From Planctomycetota bacterium (lineage in GTDB: Bacteria > Planctomycetota > UBA8742 > UBA2392), in assembly GCA_020845475.1 (NCBI GenBank), contig JADLFN010000025.1:1-53250 (forward strand): a DNA stretch of 53,250 nucleotides, read 5' to 3'. Position numbers and translations under genes: made by a program. Under the pieces are notes generated by a model. That model was not told the DNA's origin. It worked only from the letters and a program-made list of their open reading frames with translations, and made no database searches. Of the stretch, positions 41,165 to 50,095 are shown piece after piece. How positions within the stretch are numbered: position 1 is the first letter of the stretch; each line of letters starts with the position of its first letter.

Positions 41165-42511
41165 GTGACTGAAGCTCCTGCACGAGGCTATACGGTTCTG
41201 GCGCGCAAATATCGGCCGCGCAAGTTCGCCGATTTGATCGGGCAGCCGCACGTGGTTCAGGCGCTGCAGAACGCGATTTCAACGGGCCGCGTCGCACAGG
41301 CGTTTCTGCTCACGGGCTCGCGCGGCACGGGCAAAACCACCACGGCCAGGCTGCTGGCCAGCGCGCTCAACTGCATGGCCGAACAACGCACGGGCGTGGA
41401 ACCCTGCGGCGAGTGCGCAAGCTGCCTCGATGTCGCGCGCGGCGAAGACCTCGACGTGATTGAAATGGACGCTGCCTCCAACAGCCGCGTCGATGACATC
41501 CGCCAGCGCCTCGAGAGCATTGATACGCGGCCCGCGCGCGGCAGATACCGCATCTACATCATTGACGAAGTGCACATGCTCTCGGCCAGCGCCTTCAACG
41601 CGCTGCTCAAGACCGTTGAAGAGCCGCCGGCGCACGTGAAGTTCATCCTCGCGACCACCAACCCCGAGAAGATTCCCGAGACGATTCTCTCGCGCTGCCA
41701 GCGCTATGATTTCCGGCGCGTTACGCTCGCCGAAATCAGCCAGCGCCTGCAGGAAATCTGCACGGCTGAAAACCTGGCGCCGGGCGAAGGCGTCTTGCGC
41801 ATGCTGGCCGAAATGGCCGAGGGCGGCATGCGCGACGCGCTCTCGCGCCTCGATCAACTGGTGGCCTTCGCCGGTGAAAAGGCGAGCGCGGAGGAAGCCG
41901 AGCGCGTGTTCGGCCTGGTCGGGCGCAAGAAGCTGCTGACCCTGCTGGAACAACTCGCGGCAGGCGACGCGAAAAGCGGCATCCTGTTCGCGGAACAGGT
42001 GTTTGACAGCGGCAAGGACGTGGCCGAGGTGCTGGCGGCGCTCGTGGCCTTGACACGTCAACTGCTGATCGTGCAGGCCTCGGGTGCCAGCGATGCCCAG
42101 GGGCTGGATATCGCGGCGGATGAACTGCCCGCGCTCAAACGCACGGCGGCGCTTTTCGGTCTTGCGGGACTGGTTTACCTGGCGGAGCTGCTCACGGAGT
42201 GCCGCCAGCGCGTGCGGCGGGCGGCCTTTCCACGCGTGGTGGTGGAAACGACATTTGTCAAGCTGGCCATGCTCAAGAGCCTGGAATCACTCGAAAGCCT
42301 CGCCGCAAGAATGGACGAAGCCGCCGATCAGGCGCTGGTTCATTCAAACGTGAAGGTTCCTGAGCAGGAAACTGTGACTCATATTGATTCAACGATTGAG
42401 AATCATAAACAGGCTCCAGCCGCCCCCGCTGCGCCTGTGAGGGGGCGCGCCGCAACGGAGTCCGAAGAGCGCGCCGTCGCGGAATTGAAGAAGAAATTCA
42501 GGGCCCGATGA
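41165..42511 (+). CDS. dnaX: DNA polymerase III subunit gamma/tau
   Basis: This gene encodes 448 residues from GTG at 41165. DnaX is the clamp-loader ATPase that opens and places the beta clamp. Seen: LARKYRPRKFADLIGQPHVV, Walker A GSRGTGKTTTAR, the zinc module cysteines (C-x9-CGECASC), Walker B IIDEVHML, and sensor LSRCQRYDF. The C-terminal tau region is short (about 90 residues after the collar), so polymerase-binding parts are reduced. GTG sits seven bases after a TATTGT hexamer and has no ribosome binding site. The usual companion ybaB follows, but recR does not. Confidence 0.97.
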   Translation: MTEAPARGYTVLARKYRPRKFADLIGQPHVVQALQNAISTGRVAQAFLLTGSRGTGKTTTARLLASALNCMAEQRTGVEPCGECASCLDVARGEDLDVIEMDAASNSRVDDIRQRLESIDTRPARGRYRIYIIDEVHMLSASAFNALLKTVEEPPAHVKFILATTNPEKIPETILSRCQRYDFRRVTLAEISQRLQEICTAENLAPGEGVLRMLAEMAEGGMRDALSRLDQLVAFAGEKASAEEAERVFGLVGRKKLLTLLEQLAAGDAKSGILFAEQVFDSGKDVAEVLAALVALTRQLLIVQASGASDAQGLDIAADELPALKRTAALFGLAGLVYLAELLTECRQRVRRAAFPRVVVETTFVKLAMLKSLESLESLAARMDEAADQALVHSNVKVPEQETVTHIDSTIENHKQAPAAPAAPVRGRAATESEERAVAELKKKFRAR

Positions 42512-42558
42512 GCGCGGTCCACAGAGTGTGATTTGAAAATGTGCAATAAGTACTTGCC

Positions 42559-42580
42559 GATATGACCAGTCGGTCATATC
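42559..42580. promoter_or_regulatory. Perfect palindromic operator upstream of ybaB
   Basis: Arms GATATGACC and GGTCATATC flank AGTC, a perfect 22-base palindrome. It lies between a possible -35 TTGCCG (42554-42559) and -10 TATCTT (42577-42582) that are 17 bases apart. The ybaB ATG is 24 bases further. The form suits a dimeric repressor of TetR or GntR type. Confidence 0.6.
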
Positions 42581-42604
42581 TTTACCTTCGTTAGAGAGGA
42601 ACTC

Positions 42605-42925
42605 ATGGCAGGCTTGGGCAATTTCAGCGACTTGATGAAGCAAGCGCAACGCATGCAGCGCGACATGGGCAAGGTCCAGGAAGAACTCAAGGACCGCTAC
42701 GTGGAAGCGCAGGCAGGCGAAGGGGCGGTCAAGGTTGTGTGCTCCGGAGCAGGTGAACTGGTGAAAGTGGAAATCGCGAAGGAGGCCGTTGATCCCTCCG
42801 ATCCCTCGATCCTGGAAGACCTCGTGGTGGCGGCGGTCAACGCCGGCCTCAAAAAAGCCGAGGAACTTCGTCACGCTGAGCTGGCCAAGGTTACCGGGGG
42901 TATGAACCTGCCCGGCATGTTCTGA
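42605..42925 (+). CDS. ybaB: YbaB/EbfC nucleoid-associated protein
   Basis: This gene encodes 106 residues; AGAGAGGA precedes the ATG. YbaB dimers bind DNA without strict sequence and help organise the nucleoid. The family pattern is clear: GNFSDLMKQAQRMQRDMGKVQEEL, a beta sheet VEAQAGEGAVKVVCSGAGELVKVEI, DPSILEDLVVAAVNAGLKKAEEL, ending GGMNLPGMF. It sits after dnaX, a common pairing, and before a Crp/Fnr regulator. Unlike many chromosomal neighbours it has a normal leader with a ribosome binding site and a palindromic operator in its promoter. Confidence 0.95.
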   Translation: MAGLGNFSDLMKQAQRMQRDMGKVQEELKDRYVEAQAGEGAVKVVCSGAGELVKVEIAKEAVDPSDPSILEDLVVAAVNAGLKKAEELRHAELAKVTGGMNLPGMF

Positions 42926-43010
42926 TCCAGTCTGCCGGCCGTTGTGGCGCAGCGGCGTGCCGGCCTTCGGAAAGCTGCTCCAACTCCAAGGGGGAAAGGA
43001 CAACTCAACG

Positions 43011-43700
43011 ATGCACTCCACCGAAGCCCTGGGCGACATGCGCCTGTTCAAAGGCCTGCCCGAAAAACTGGTTTCTTACCTCGAGAACCATTCCACTTTC
43101 CGTCGCCTTGAGGAAGGCGAGTTCCTGTTCAAGGCCGGCGAAGTGCCGCGCGCTTTTGTGGTCGTTGTTTCCGGCCAGCTCAAGTTCTCGCGCACCAACA
43201 AGGCGGGCAAAGAACAGGTCTTCAGCTATGCGCAGACCGGCGATGTTTGCGGCCTGCCCGCGCTGACCGACCCCTATCGCGCCTGGAGCACGGACGCCAT
43301 CGCCCGCGCCTCAAGCGAAGTGATCGAGATCGAATTGCCCGCGATGCGCGAAAAAATGAACACTGATAACGCGCTCGCAATCGCCGTGCTCAACGAGACC
43401 ACGCGCCAGTTCAACGCCATGGTCAACCTCGTTGACCAGCTCTCCCTCAAGGACGCGCACAACCGCCTCGCGCTCTGGCTCGAGAACTGGCTCGCCAAGA
43501 ACCACCCCGACGCCGGCGACAAAGACGTGCTCGTCGTTCTTCCCTACACTCAAAGCGAAGTCGCGGCACAGATCGGCACCGTGCGCGAAGTCGTTTCGCG
43601 CGGCTTCTCGCGCATGGAGAAAGAGGGCATCCTCAAAGCCAGCGGCAAGCGCGTGACGATTCTGTCCCGCACCAAGCTGCGCGACATGAGCCACCAGTAA
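43011..43700 (+). CDS. Crp/Fnr family transcription regulator
   Basis: This gene encodes 229 residues from the ATG at 43011, preceded by AAAGGA; an upstream in-frame start gives 23 doubtful residues. Residues about 12-130 form the cyclic-nucleotide-binding beta-roll (LFKGLPEKLVSYLENHSTFR, GEFLFKAGEVPRAFVVVVSG, FSYAQTGDVCGLPALTD). The C-terminal winged helix has YTQSEVAAQIGTVREVVSRG followed by FSRMEKEGIL. There is no four-cysteine FNR iron-sulfur cluster set, and the effector pocket residues cannot be judged by eye. It may be cotranscribed with ybaB and ends in its own terminator. Confidence 0.92.
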   Translation: MHSTEALGDMRLFKGLPEKLVSYLENHSTFRRLEEGEFLFKAGEVPRAFVVVVSGQLKFSRTNKAGKEQVFSYAQTGDVCGLPALTDPYRAWSTDAIARASSEVIEIELPAMREKMNTDNALAIAVLNETTRQFNAMVNLVDQLSLKDAHNRLALWLENWLAKNHPDAGDKDVLVVLPYTQSEVAAQIGTVREVVSRGFSRMEKEGILKASGKRVTILSRTKLRDMSHQ

Positions 43701-43720
43701 TCGCACCCGGGTGACGGTAC

Positions 43721-43752
43721 GGGGCCGGAGGCAACTCCGGCCCCGCTTCTTT
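43721..43752 (+). terminator. Terminator after the Crp/Fnr gene
   Basis: GGGGCCGGAG and CTCCGGCCCC pair perfectly around GCAA and are followed by GCTTCTTT. The sfsA -10 hexamer begins two bases after it. Confidence 0.8.
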
Positions 43753-43753
43753 G

Positions 43754-43759
43754 TACAGT
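43754..43759 (+). promoter_or_regulatory. Leaderless-type -10 of sfsA
   Basis: TACAGT, preceded by TG as in extended -10 elements, lies six bases before the ATG at 43766. Confidence 0.5.
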
Positions 43760-43765
43760 GCGCCC

Positions 43766-44542
43766 ATGGCCCACCGCCTCGCTTACAACCTGCCCCTGCT
43801 GCACGGCACGCTGCGCGCGCGCCGCCTGCGCTTCTTTGCCGACGTGCAACTGGCCTCAGGCGAGCTGCTCACCGCCATGTGCGCCAACACCGGTTCCATG
43901 AAAACGTGCTGCCAACCCGATCGGCCCGTGGTCATCAGCGATTCGCAAAGCGCAACGCGCAAGATCAAGCACACCTGGGAACTGATCGATATGGGCGAGG
44001 GCTGGGTGAACGTGAACACCGCCATCGCCAACTGGGCCGTGGCCGAGTTCATCGCGCGCGGCGCCATTCCCGAACTTGCCGGCTTTGAGCACGCCCGCCG
44101 CGAAGTCAAATACGGCAAGGGCGGCGCCAGCCGCATCGACCTGCTGCTCTCGCATACCCCCTACGAGCCGCCCGCCAAAGCCGCGCGCAAGCCAAAAAGC
44201 CCGCCCACGCCGCCGGTGCGCGCGGGCGATTGCTACGTCGAGGTCAAGAACACTTCCATGCGCGCGGGAAAACACAGCCTGTTCCCCGACTCCGTGACCG
44301 AGCGCGGCCAGAAGCACCTGCGCGAGCTCATGGACGTCGTGAAGAAAGGCGCGCGCGCGGTGATGTTTTATTTCGTGGGCCGCACGGACACACAGGCCTT
44401 TCGGCCCGCCGACGAAATCGACAAGGAGTACGGCAAGTTGTTCCGCAAAGCGCTCAAGGCGGGCGTGGAAGTGCTGCCTTATCGCGTCCAGTTCACGCCC
44501 GGTTCCATCGAGCTTGGCGAGAAACTGCCGATTGAAATCTGA
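43766..44542 (+). CDS. sfsA: SfsA family DNA/RNA nuclease-like protein
   Basis: This gene encodes 258 residues from the ATG at 43766 (MAHRLAYNLPLLHGTLRARR); a TTG five codons upstream overlaps the promoter and is rejected. Family strings are LRARRLRFFADVQLASGELL with the OB-like start, CANTGSMKTCCQP, KIKHTWELI, CYVEVKNTSM and LFPDSVTERGQKHLRELMDV. The D-x-ExK type nuclease core is VEVKN with the preceding acidic residues. E. coli SfsA was first tied to maltose gene expression and later reported as a nuclease. A basic insertion AKAARKPKSPPTPP interrupts the middle. Confidence 0.93.
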   Translation: MAHRLAYNLPLLHGTLRARRLRFFADVQLASGELLTAMCANTGSMKTCCQPDRPVVISDSQSATRKIKHTWELIDMGEGWVNVNTAIANWAVAEFIARGAIPELAGFEHARREVKYGKGGASRIDLLLSHTPYEPPAKAARKPKSPPTPPVRAGDCYVEVKNTSMRAGKHSLFPDSVTERGQKHLRELMDVVKKGARAVMFYFVGRTDTQAFRPADEIDKEYGKLFRKALKAGVEVLPYRVQFTPGSIELGEKLPIEI

Positions 44543-44663
44543 TCAACTCACCCGCTGCCGAAATTCGCGGCGCTTCCTGAAATCGTACTCGCCCGTCTCC
44601 CAATAAGTTGCGTCGGGGGTTTCTTCTGGCGCTTGGCGCTATCGCAAATTCGGAGGCGGGGTC

Positions 44664-45572
44664 ATGTGTAAACTTTTCAAGGCGGTTTTCATTGTGGGCC
44701 TGGTGGGCCTGGGCACGTTTGGCATTGCCTGCGCCGTGCTCGGCAAGCAGCGCGCCCACGACACCATCAAGTCGTTGCAGAAGATGGCGCAGGGCGAGGC
44801 CGATCAACTGATCAAGAAGCAGAACGACATGAAGGAACAGCTCGCCAAGCTGCGCGAGCAGTACCCCAAACAGGTGGCGGCGCTGCGGGCCCAGCAGCTT
44901 GATGTCGAGGAGCAGGCCAAAGCCCTTGAAAAGGAAGCCGCCAAGTGCGCCGACATCCTCGCGCTTTGCGATGCTGACCTGAACGAAATCTCGGCTTCGC
45001 GCACGCGCGCGCCCAACGCCGCGATTGCGTTCCGCGGCAGCAGGTACGCCCCCGCCGAGGCCGAAGCCCTGGTCATCCGCATCAGCAAGACGCGCGAGAT
45101 TTACGCCACGCGCCAGGCCGACATCAAGGTTGAGCGCGAGACGCTCGAAACCGAGAAGGCCCAGATCGCCCAGGAACTGGAGCTGGTCAAGGCCGAGCAG
45201 GAAGAGTTCGAAGCCCAGTACCAGGCGCTGGTACGCGAGATCGACCGCGTCAAGCGCAACCAGGAACTGCTCAACGCCGCCGAGAAGCGCAAGGGCTACT
45301 GCGGCAACCGCCACGAAGAAAGCATGGAAACGCTCTCCCAGCTCAAAGGCGCGCTGAACAAAGCCCGCATGGAGCAGGAAGAACGCATGAAGACCCTGAA
45401 AATCGCGCCCCGTCAGCAGGATTACGAAAGCCGCGCCAAGGTGATTGAACTCGAGCGCGAGCGCCAGACCAAGCGCAAGACCGAGGGCGCAACCGAAGAA
45501 CCCGCACCGCGGAGCGAAGAAGCCACGCAGGAAGCCGAAGACGAAGAAGTCACCTTCGCCATCTGGCGCTGA
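44664..45572 (+). CDS. Membrane-anchored long coiled-coil protein
   Basis: This gene encodes 302 residues; GGAGGCGGGGTC precedes the ATG. A single hydrophobic N-terminal segment (residues 5-27) anchors it. From residue 30 to about 270 it is an almost unbroken charged heptad coiled coil (QKMAQGEADQLIKKQNDMKE, LETEKAQIAQELELVKAEQE). The break near residue 118 (RAPNAAIAFRGSRYAPAEAE) may be a hinge. The acidic C-terminus ends EVTFAIWR. It has the build of a periplasmic spacer or cytoskeletal filament. The family is not recognised. Its end faces a convergent gene with a shared hairpin between. Confidence 0.85.
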   Translation: MCKLFKAVFIVGLVGLGTFGIACAVLGKQRAHDTIKSLQKMAQGEADQLIKKQNDMKEQLAKLREQYPKQVAALRAQQLDVEEQAKALEKEAAKCADILALCDADLNEISASRTRAPNAAIAFRGSRYAPAEAEALVIRISKTREIYATRQADIKVERETLETEKAQIAQELELVKAEQEEFEAQYQALVREIDRVKRNQELLNAAEKRKGYCGNRHEESMETLSQLKGALNKARMEQEERMKTLKIAPRQQDYESRAKVIELERERQTKRKTEGATEEPAPRSEEATQEAEDEEVTFAIWR

Positions 45573-45590
45573 CTGGCAGCACGCTTTACC

Positions 45591-45618
45591 GCAGGGGCGA
45601 CATGGTTGTCGCCCCTGC
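45591..45618. terminator. Bidirectional hairpin between convergent genes
   Basis: GCAGGGGCGAC and GTCGCCCCTGC pair perfectly around ATGGTT, just between the two stop codons. There is no strong T-run on either side, so it may rather protect both mRNA ends. Confidence 0.6.
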
Positions 45619-45620
45619 AT

Positions 45621-48600
45621 CTATTCCGGGCGCTTGAGCGGCGGTTTTTCGGTTATCTTGTTCACCATCACGTGCAGCCTGGCCTTGATTTCCGTGTTCG
45701 GCAGATAGGCTTCGAGCACGCACGGGCCCTCGGTCGCGGGCGCAGTGAGCTTGTTGTTGCGATCGACCACGCCTTTGCCGCCGCTGACGTGGCGCCACGC
45801 CACGCGGATCGGGTTGCGCCCGTCCTCGTCGTCAATGCCGATCGTCTCGACCGTGGTTTCCTCCAGAGGCTTGATCAGCAGCATCGGCGGGTTGACCTTG
45901 ATCGCCACGATTTTCGGCGGCGCGGCATGGTTGGTCAGTGTCAGCTTGCGCGCCTCGCTGGTGGCCACGTTGCCCGCCGCATCGGCGGCCAGCGCCGTCA
46001 GCGCGTATTCGCCATCAGCAAGCGTTGCCGTGTCCAGCTCGCGCGCATAGGGCGGCGTGGTCACCGGGTCACCCACGGCGCGGCCGTTGAGGCAGAACTG
46101 CACGCGCGAAATACCGTTGATGTCCTCGGCTTCGGCCTCGAGCGTGATTATGCCGCGCGCGCGCTTGCCGTCCTTGGGCGCGATCACCTTCACCTCGGGC
46201 GCGGTGTTGTCCACGATGAAGCTGCGCACCGTGCTGCGCCGCGAGTGCCCGAGCACGTCGCTCGCCTCGATTTGCGCGTCGTGCACCCCATCTGCCAGCG
46301 CGGGCGTCTTGAGCGGCCATACCCACGGCGGCTGGGTCAGCGTCGCGCCGAAATACTCGCCGTCAATCAGAAGCCGCGCGTTGTCGATGCCGATCGGGTC
46401 GCCGATGGTGCCCTGCACATTGAACGTGCCGCCCACCATCTGCCTCTGCGCGGGCGCTGCCACCGTGCTTTGCGGGCCGGGGCTTTCGTGCTCGACTTCA
46501 ATCAGGTGGCGCCCCGGCTCGAGCGCGCGCGTGATGACAAAGATGTTGGCCTCGCCCTCCAGTTCGGCGCGCGTGCCGTCCACCATGACCTGCTTGAGCC
46601 CGGGGAATGAAAGCCGCAGGTGCGCGCGCGTTGAAAGCTCGACCACCGCCTGCGGCCCGGCCGCGCACACCGAAAATTCCACGGGCTTGTCCGGGTCGTC
46701 CGCGTGGCTGGCGCCAAATCCCAGGTAGATGCCTTCGTTCATGTCATAGGCCAGCACGCTCGTGGCCTTGATCGCAACGTAGCGGCCGGGATAGTCATCC
46801 GTTCGGTCCACAAACGCCATCAGCGCGTCCGTCCAGATCCAGCCGCACTGCTGCGGCATGCCGTTGGGCCAGCCGTTGAACAACACGCTGCCCTCGCCCA
46901 GTCCGATGCGATAAACGCGGCCTTTCTCCTTGGCGTTTAATCGGCGCACGCTGGGCATCGCGGCGACTTTGCCCACGTTGATCACGGTGGCCAGGTCGCC
47001 GCGGCCGCGCGCAAACTCAATGCTCAACCCGGGCGTGGCATTCTCCTCACTGGTGAGTTCAACGCCGTTGGAAAACCCGTTGGAGAAAAACGTCAGGCGC
47101 GCGCTTCGGCCCGAGCCATCGGCCGAGGGAATCGAAAGCGTGCCGCGGTCCTGCGCTTCCGCTTTGTCCGCGCCCAGGACGGACAACCGGAATTTCTGCA
47201 GAGCACGCCCGTCGCCCATGTCAAAGCGGTCAAACAGCAGCGCAGTGTTCTCGGGCCGCAGATAGAGCAAATGGCGCTGGGCCAGGGAGCCGTCAAGCCC
47301 CTTGAAATCGCCGTTCATGTATGCCGCGCCGCCCATGTCGATGTAATCGCGCACGCGGCCCAGCACGTCTTCGCCGCCCGCCTGGCCAAAGGCGCGGCTG
47401 GAAATGGCCAGCGCGGCGCGCATGCCGGTGAGCGCGACATCGACGTAGGGCAGCGTGCCGTGCTTGCCGCGCAGGGAAACGATCGGGCTTTGTTCATCCC
47501 AGTTCGAGCGCACCACGGCGCGGGTATCAGAGAGGCGCGCGCCGGGGCTGAGCATCGTCGCCGGGCTCACGGGCGCAAGCTCGGGGTCGTAGAAAACCAG
47601 CGCCAGCACGGCATCGAGGCCCGGGCGCGCGGGCAATTCCAGGCGCATGGCGGGCACGGGCGCGCTGCGCGCGCTCTCGCCGCGCACCTGCGCGGTCGCG
47701 GTGTCGAGGCTGATCTGTTGCAGCAGCCACTGAGCCACGCCATCGCGGAAAGTATCCGCCAGCTTGGCCAGCAGCGGTGTCGCGGTCCTGAGTTCATCGA
47801 GCGAGATGCCGCCGCTTTCCAGCAAGCCGCGGCGCGAAAGCCCGAACTGGTGCGCAATCCATGAAGGCAGTTTGGAGAGATTGCCGCCTTCGCCCATGAT
47901 GAAGTCTTCGTCGTAATAGCGGCGATAGGCCTCAACGAAGGGCAGCAAAAAACGCATCAGGTTGATCAGGCCCGCGAAATCACTGCCCTGCGGGTGGCCT
48001 GATTCACTGACGCGCTTGGAGATCATGGCCTGCACGCGCTGCTCGGCGAAATCGAGCCAGCGTTTGCCGTCGCCGTAGTACTTTTCATCGCTCATCAGCA
48101 GCAGGGCCGCGAGCCCCAGCGCCGGCGGGGCGTAATCAAACAGCTCCAGCTCGTTCTCGGCCGGCGGCTGCGTGAGCTTGCGGAACATCTCGAGGCCATT
48201 GACGTGCAGCGCCTTGAGCGCGGCCGCGCGGTCCTCGGGGTCGAGCACGCGGCGCAGGATGTCAAAGGCGAGCGCGACGTCGCGCAGCGCGCCGCAGGTG
48301 CCGGGGCCGGGCATGCGCGCGGGCCCTTCCACGGGCGTGGTCGGCCACTTGCCGTTGTTCTGGCGGCACTTGAGCAATAGCGCCTCGCACGCCCAGCCGA
48401 TCAGGGCCGGGTCGTCGAGCAGGCGGCCGAGATAACTGGCCTCGAGCAGGCTCGGGTTCTCGATCACCGAGGCGCTCGGGCCCACAGCCTGCAACGAGTA
48501 ATAATCCAGGCCAAAGGGCACGCCGCTCTCGGCCGCGACCACGTCGCGCAGGCGCAGTTGCAGCGCCTCAACGTGGGTTGCCAATATCCCGGACTTGATG

Positions 48601-49232
48601 CGCGTGCGCAGGCGCACGAGATCCTGCTCGCTCGCCACGAGCCCCGGCTCTTCCTTGACCGTTTGCTGCGGCAGCGCCGTGCGGATGGCCGAATCATCGC
48701 CGCCCGCCTCGGGAATGTGCGCGACGATGCTTTCCAGGTCGGCAATGCTGACCTTCTTGGTCGTGTCCTTGCGCGGTGCAGGCTCGCGCGGCTTGGGCAG
48801 ACGCTTGGTCAGAATGGCTTCGTTGAGCGTTTCGTCGTCGGCCTGGGGCTCGATGATCAGCGTGTCGCCGCTGGAAGTCGAAGGCGGCGGCAGCACCGGA
48901 GAAATCGAGACCTGCGAAAGCGGGCGCAGCGCGGGCACCACGCCCGATGAGGGCGAATCACTGTGGCGCGAGAAATAGGGATCGCTCGCCGGGCGCTCGC
49001 TGCTGTTGGCCGTGGGCGAAAGCTGCGCCTTGTTGAGCGGTTTGACCCCGGGCGGCAAAGGTGCTTGCGGCGCAGGTTTGGGCGGCGCCGCTTGCTCGCG
49101 CGCCTTGTTGGCCGCCTCCTCAAGCTCGCGCGCAATACGCGTGATCTCGGCTTCCTCGGCGGCTTCCGGAGAAAGCGGAAACTCAAGCCCCGTATCTTCA
49201 GGCTCTTGCGGATTTTGGCTCGGCCCCGTCAT
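45621..49232 (-). CDS. Large heparinase-like, Ig-domain protein
   Basis: This gene encodes 1,203 residues from the ATG at 49232, eight bases behind a TAATCT hexamer. The first ~150 residues are Pro/Glu/Ala-rich and disordered; there is no signal peptide. Residues about 190-490 are helical pairs of the alpha/alpha-toroid type seen in polysaccharide lyases (LLEASYLGRLLDDPALIGWA, DFAGLINLMRFLLPFVEAYR). About 500-830 is a beta-sandwich part resembling heparinase II/III-like proteins. After it come Ig-like modules, one with the string NTAPEVKVIAPKDGKRARGI followed by LADGEYALTALAADAAGNVA. Export without a signal peptide is unexplained. Catalytic residues are not identified, so a lyase activity is only suggested. 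Confidence 0.75.
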   Translation of the reverse strand: MTGPSQNPQEPEDTGLEFPLSPEAAEEAEITRIARELEEAANKAREQAAPPKPAPQAPLPPGVKPLNKAQLSPTANSSERPASDPYFSRHSDSPSSGVVPALRPLSQVSISPVLPPPSTSSGDTLIIEPQADDETLNEAILTKRLPKPREPAPRKDTTKKVSIADLESIVAHIPEAGGDDSAIRTALPQQTVKEEPGLVASEQDLVRLRTRIKSGILATHVEALQLRLRDVVAAESGVPFGLDYYSLQAVGPSASVIENPSLLEASYLGRLLDDPALIGWACEALLLKCRQNNGKWPTTPVEGPARMPGPGTCGALRDVALAFDILRRVLDPEDRAAALKALHVNGLEMFRKLTQPPAENELELFDYAPPALGLAALLLMSDEKYYGDGKRWLDFAEQRVQAMISKRVSESGHPQGSDFAGLINLMRFLLPFVEAYRRYYDEDFIMGEGGNLSKLPSWIAHQFGLSRRGLLESGGISLDELRTATPLLAKLADTFRDGVAQWLLQQISLDTATAQVRGESARSAPVPAMRLELPARPGLDAVLALVFYDPELAPVSPATMLSPGARLSDTRAVVRSNWDEQSPIVSLRGKHGTLPYVDVALTGMRAALAISSRAFGQAGGEDVLGRVRDYIDMGGAAYMNGDFKGLDGSLAQRHLLYLRPENTALLFDRFDMGDGRALQKFRLSVLGADKAEAQDRGTLSIPSADGSGRSARLTFFSNGFSNGVELTSEENATPGLSIEFARGRGDLATVINVGKVAAMPSVRRLNAKEKGRVYRIGLGEGSVLFNGWPNGMPQQCGWIWTDALMAFVDRTDDYPGRYVAIKATSVLAYDMNEGIYLGFGASHADDPDKPVEFSVCAAGPQAVVELSTRAHLRLSFPGLKQVMVDGTRAELEGEANIFVITRALEPGRHLIEVEHESPGPQSTVAAPAQRQMVGGTFNVQGTIGDPIGIDNARLLIDGEYFGATLTQPPWVWPLKTPALADGVHDAQIEASDVLGHSRRSTVRSFIVDNTAPEVKVIAPKDGKRARGIITLEAEAEDINGISRVQFCLNGRAVGDPVTTPPYARELDTATLADGEYALTALAADAAGNVATSEARKLTLTNHAAPPKIVAIKVNPPMLLIKPLEETTVETIGIDDEDGRNPIRVAWRHVSGGKGVVDRNNKLTAPATEGPCVLEAYLPNTEIKARLHVMVNKITEKPPLKRPE

Positions 49233-49240
49233 CGATGTGC

Positions 49241-49246
49241 AGATTA
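49241..49246 (-). promoter_or_regulatory. Leaderless-type -10 of the large Ig-domain gene
   Basis: TAATCT reads leftward eight bases before the ATG at 49232, with no ribosome binding site. Confidence 0.45.
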
Positions 49247-49325
49247 GCAAAAACCGGTCGTGCTTGACCCCGGCTCTATCGTGTCGTTAGTCAAGTTGCG
49301 TTTGATGCGCCGCCAGCCGCCAAAC

Positions 49326-49961
49326 TCACACCCCGCGCTTAGTGGGTGGCCAGATGTACTTGTGCAATTGCAAGTTCAAACGCACGGGCAGCCGGTCTTC
49401 ATTGATCCAGCGGGCCAGGTCGGCGGGCTCGACTTGCTTGAAGGCGCACGAGAAAAGCACGGTCGTGCGCTCGTGCAGCTTCTCGCGCCGCACGAGATCG
49501 CGCGCCCATTCGTAGTCGGCGCGCGAGCAGAGCACGAACTTCACTTCATCGTGGGGCCGCAGGCGCTTGAGATTGCCGTAATCGTTCGCGGCTTCTTCAC
49601 CGCTGCCGGGCGTCTTGATATCGACGATGCTCTTGACGCCCTCGGGCAGCAGAGTGATGTCCAGCGCACCACTCGTTTCGCAGAGAACTTCAAAGCCGCG
49701 CGCGAGCAGGTCGCGCGCAAGACGCGACACCAGCGGCTGCAAGAGTGGCTCTCCGCCCGTGATCTCAATCAGCTTGATGCCAAAACTCGTGGCCTTGGCC
49801 AGCACGCTCTCGTAGTCCACAGCCTCGCCTTGGGTGAAGGCGTAGGCCGTATCGCAATACGTGCAGCGCAAGTTGCATGTGGTGGTGCGCACGAACACAC
49901 AGGGCCGCCCCGCGTGGGTGCTTTCGCCCTGAATGGAGGCGTAGATTTCGTTGATCAGCAT
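49326..49961 (-). CDS. queE: 7-carboxy-7-deazaguanine synthase QueE
   Basis: This gene encodes 211 residues from the ATG at 49961 (MLINEIYASIQGEST), chosen because GAGGG lies seven bases upstream and QueE proteins start exactly here; ATGs further upstream lack a site. QueE is a radical SAM enzyme that converts carboxytetrahydropterin to 7-carboxy-7-deazaguanine in queuosine synthesis. The cluster motif is CNLRCTYCDTAYAF (CxxxCxxC), followed by IEITGGEPLLQ and CETSGALDI. The C-terminus LNLQLHKYIWPP matches the family ending. No other queuosine gene is adjacent. Confidence 0.95.
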   Translation of the reverse strand: MLINEIYASIQGESTHAGRPCVFVRTTTCNLRCTYCDTAYAFTQGEAVDYESVLAKATSFGIKLIEITGGEPLLQPLVSRLARDLLARGFEVLCETSGALDITLLPEGVKSIVDIKTPGSGEEAANDYGNLKRLRPHDEVKFVLCSRADYEWARDLVRREKLHERTTVLFSCAFKQVEPADLARWINEDRLPVRLNLQLHKYIWPPTKRGV

Positions 49962-50040
49962 GTGCGTGCCCTCGCGGCCCTTGAGAGCCTGCATCGGCGC
50001 CACGCGCTCTTCGTTCATGACGGCATTATGCCATTGGCTC

Positions 50041-50087
50041 GTGGTTCGTGATTTGCGGAACACGAACCACAGAACACGGATCACGAA
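50041..50087. repeat. Overlapping inverted repeats, mutually exclusive stems
   Basis: GTGGTTCGTG (50041-50050) pairs with CACGAACCAC (50061-50070), while TTCGTGAT (50045-50052) pairs with ATCACGAA (50080-50087). Only one can form at a time. It lies just before the promoter of the gene at 50110. Confidence 0.55.
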
Positions 50088-50095
50088 ACCGGCGC

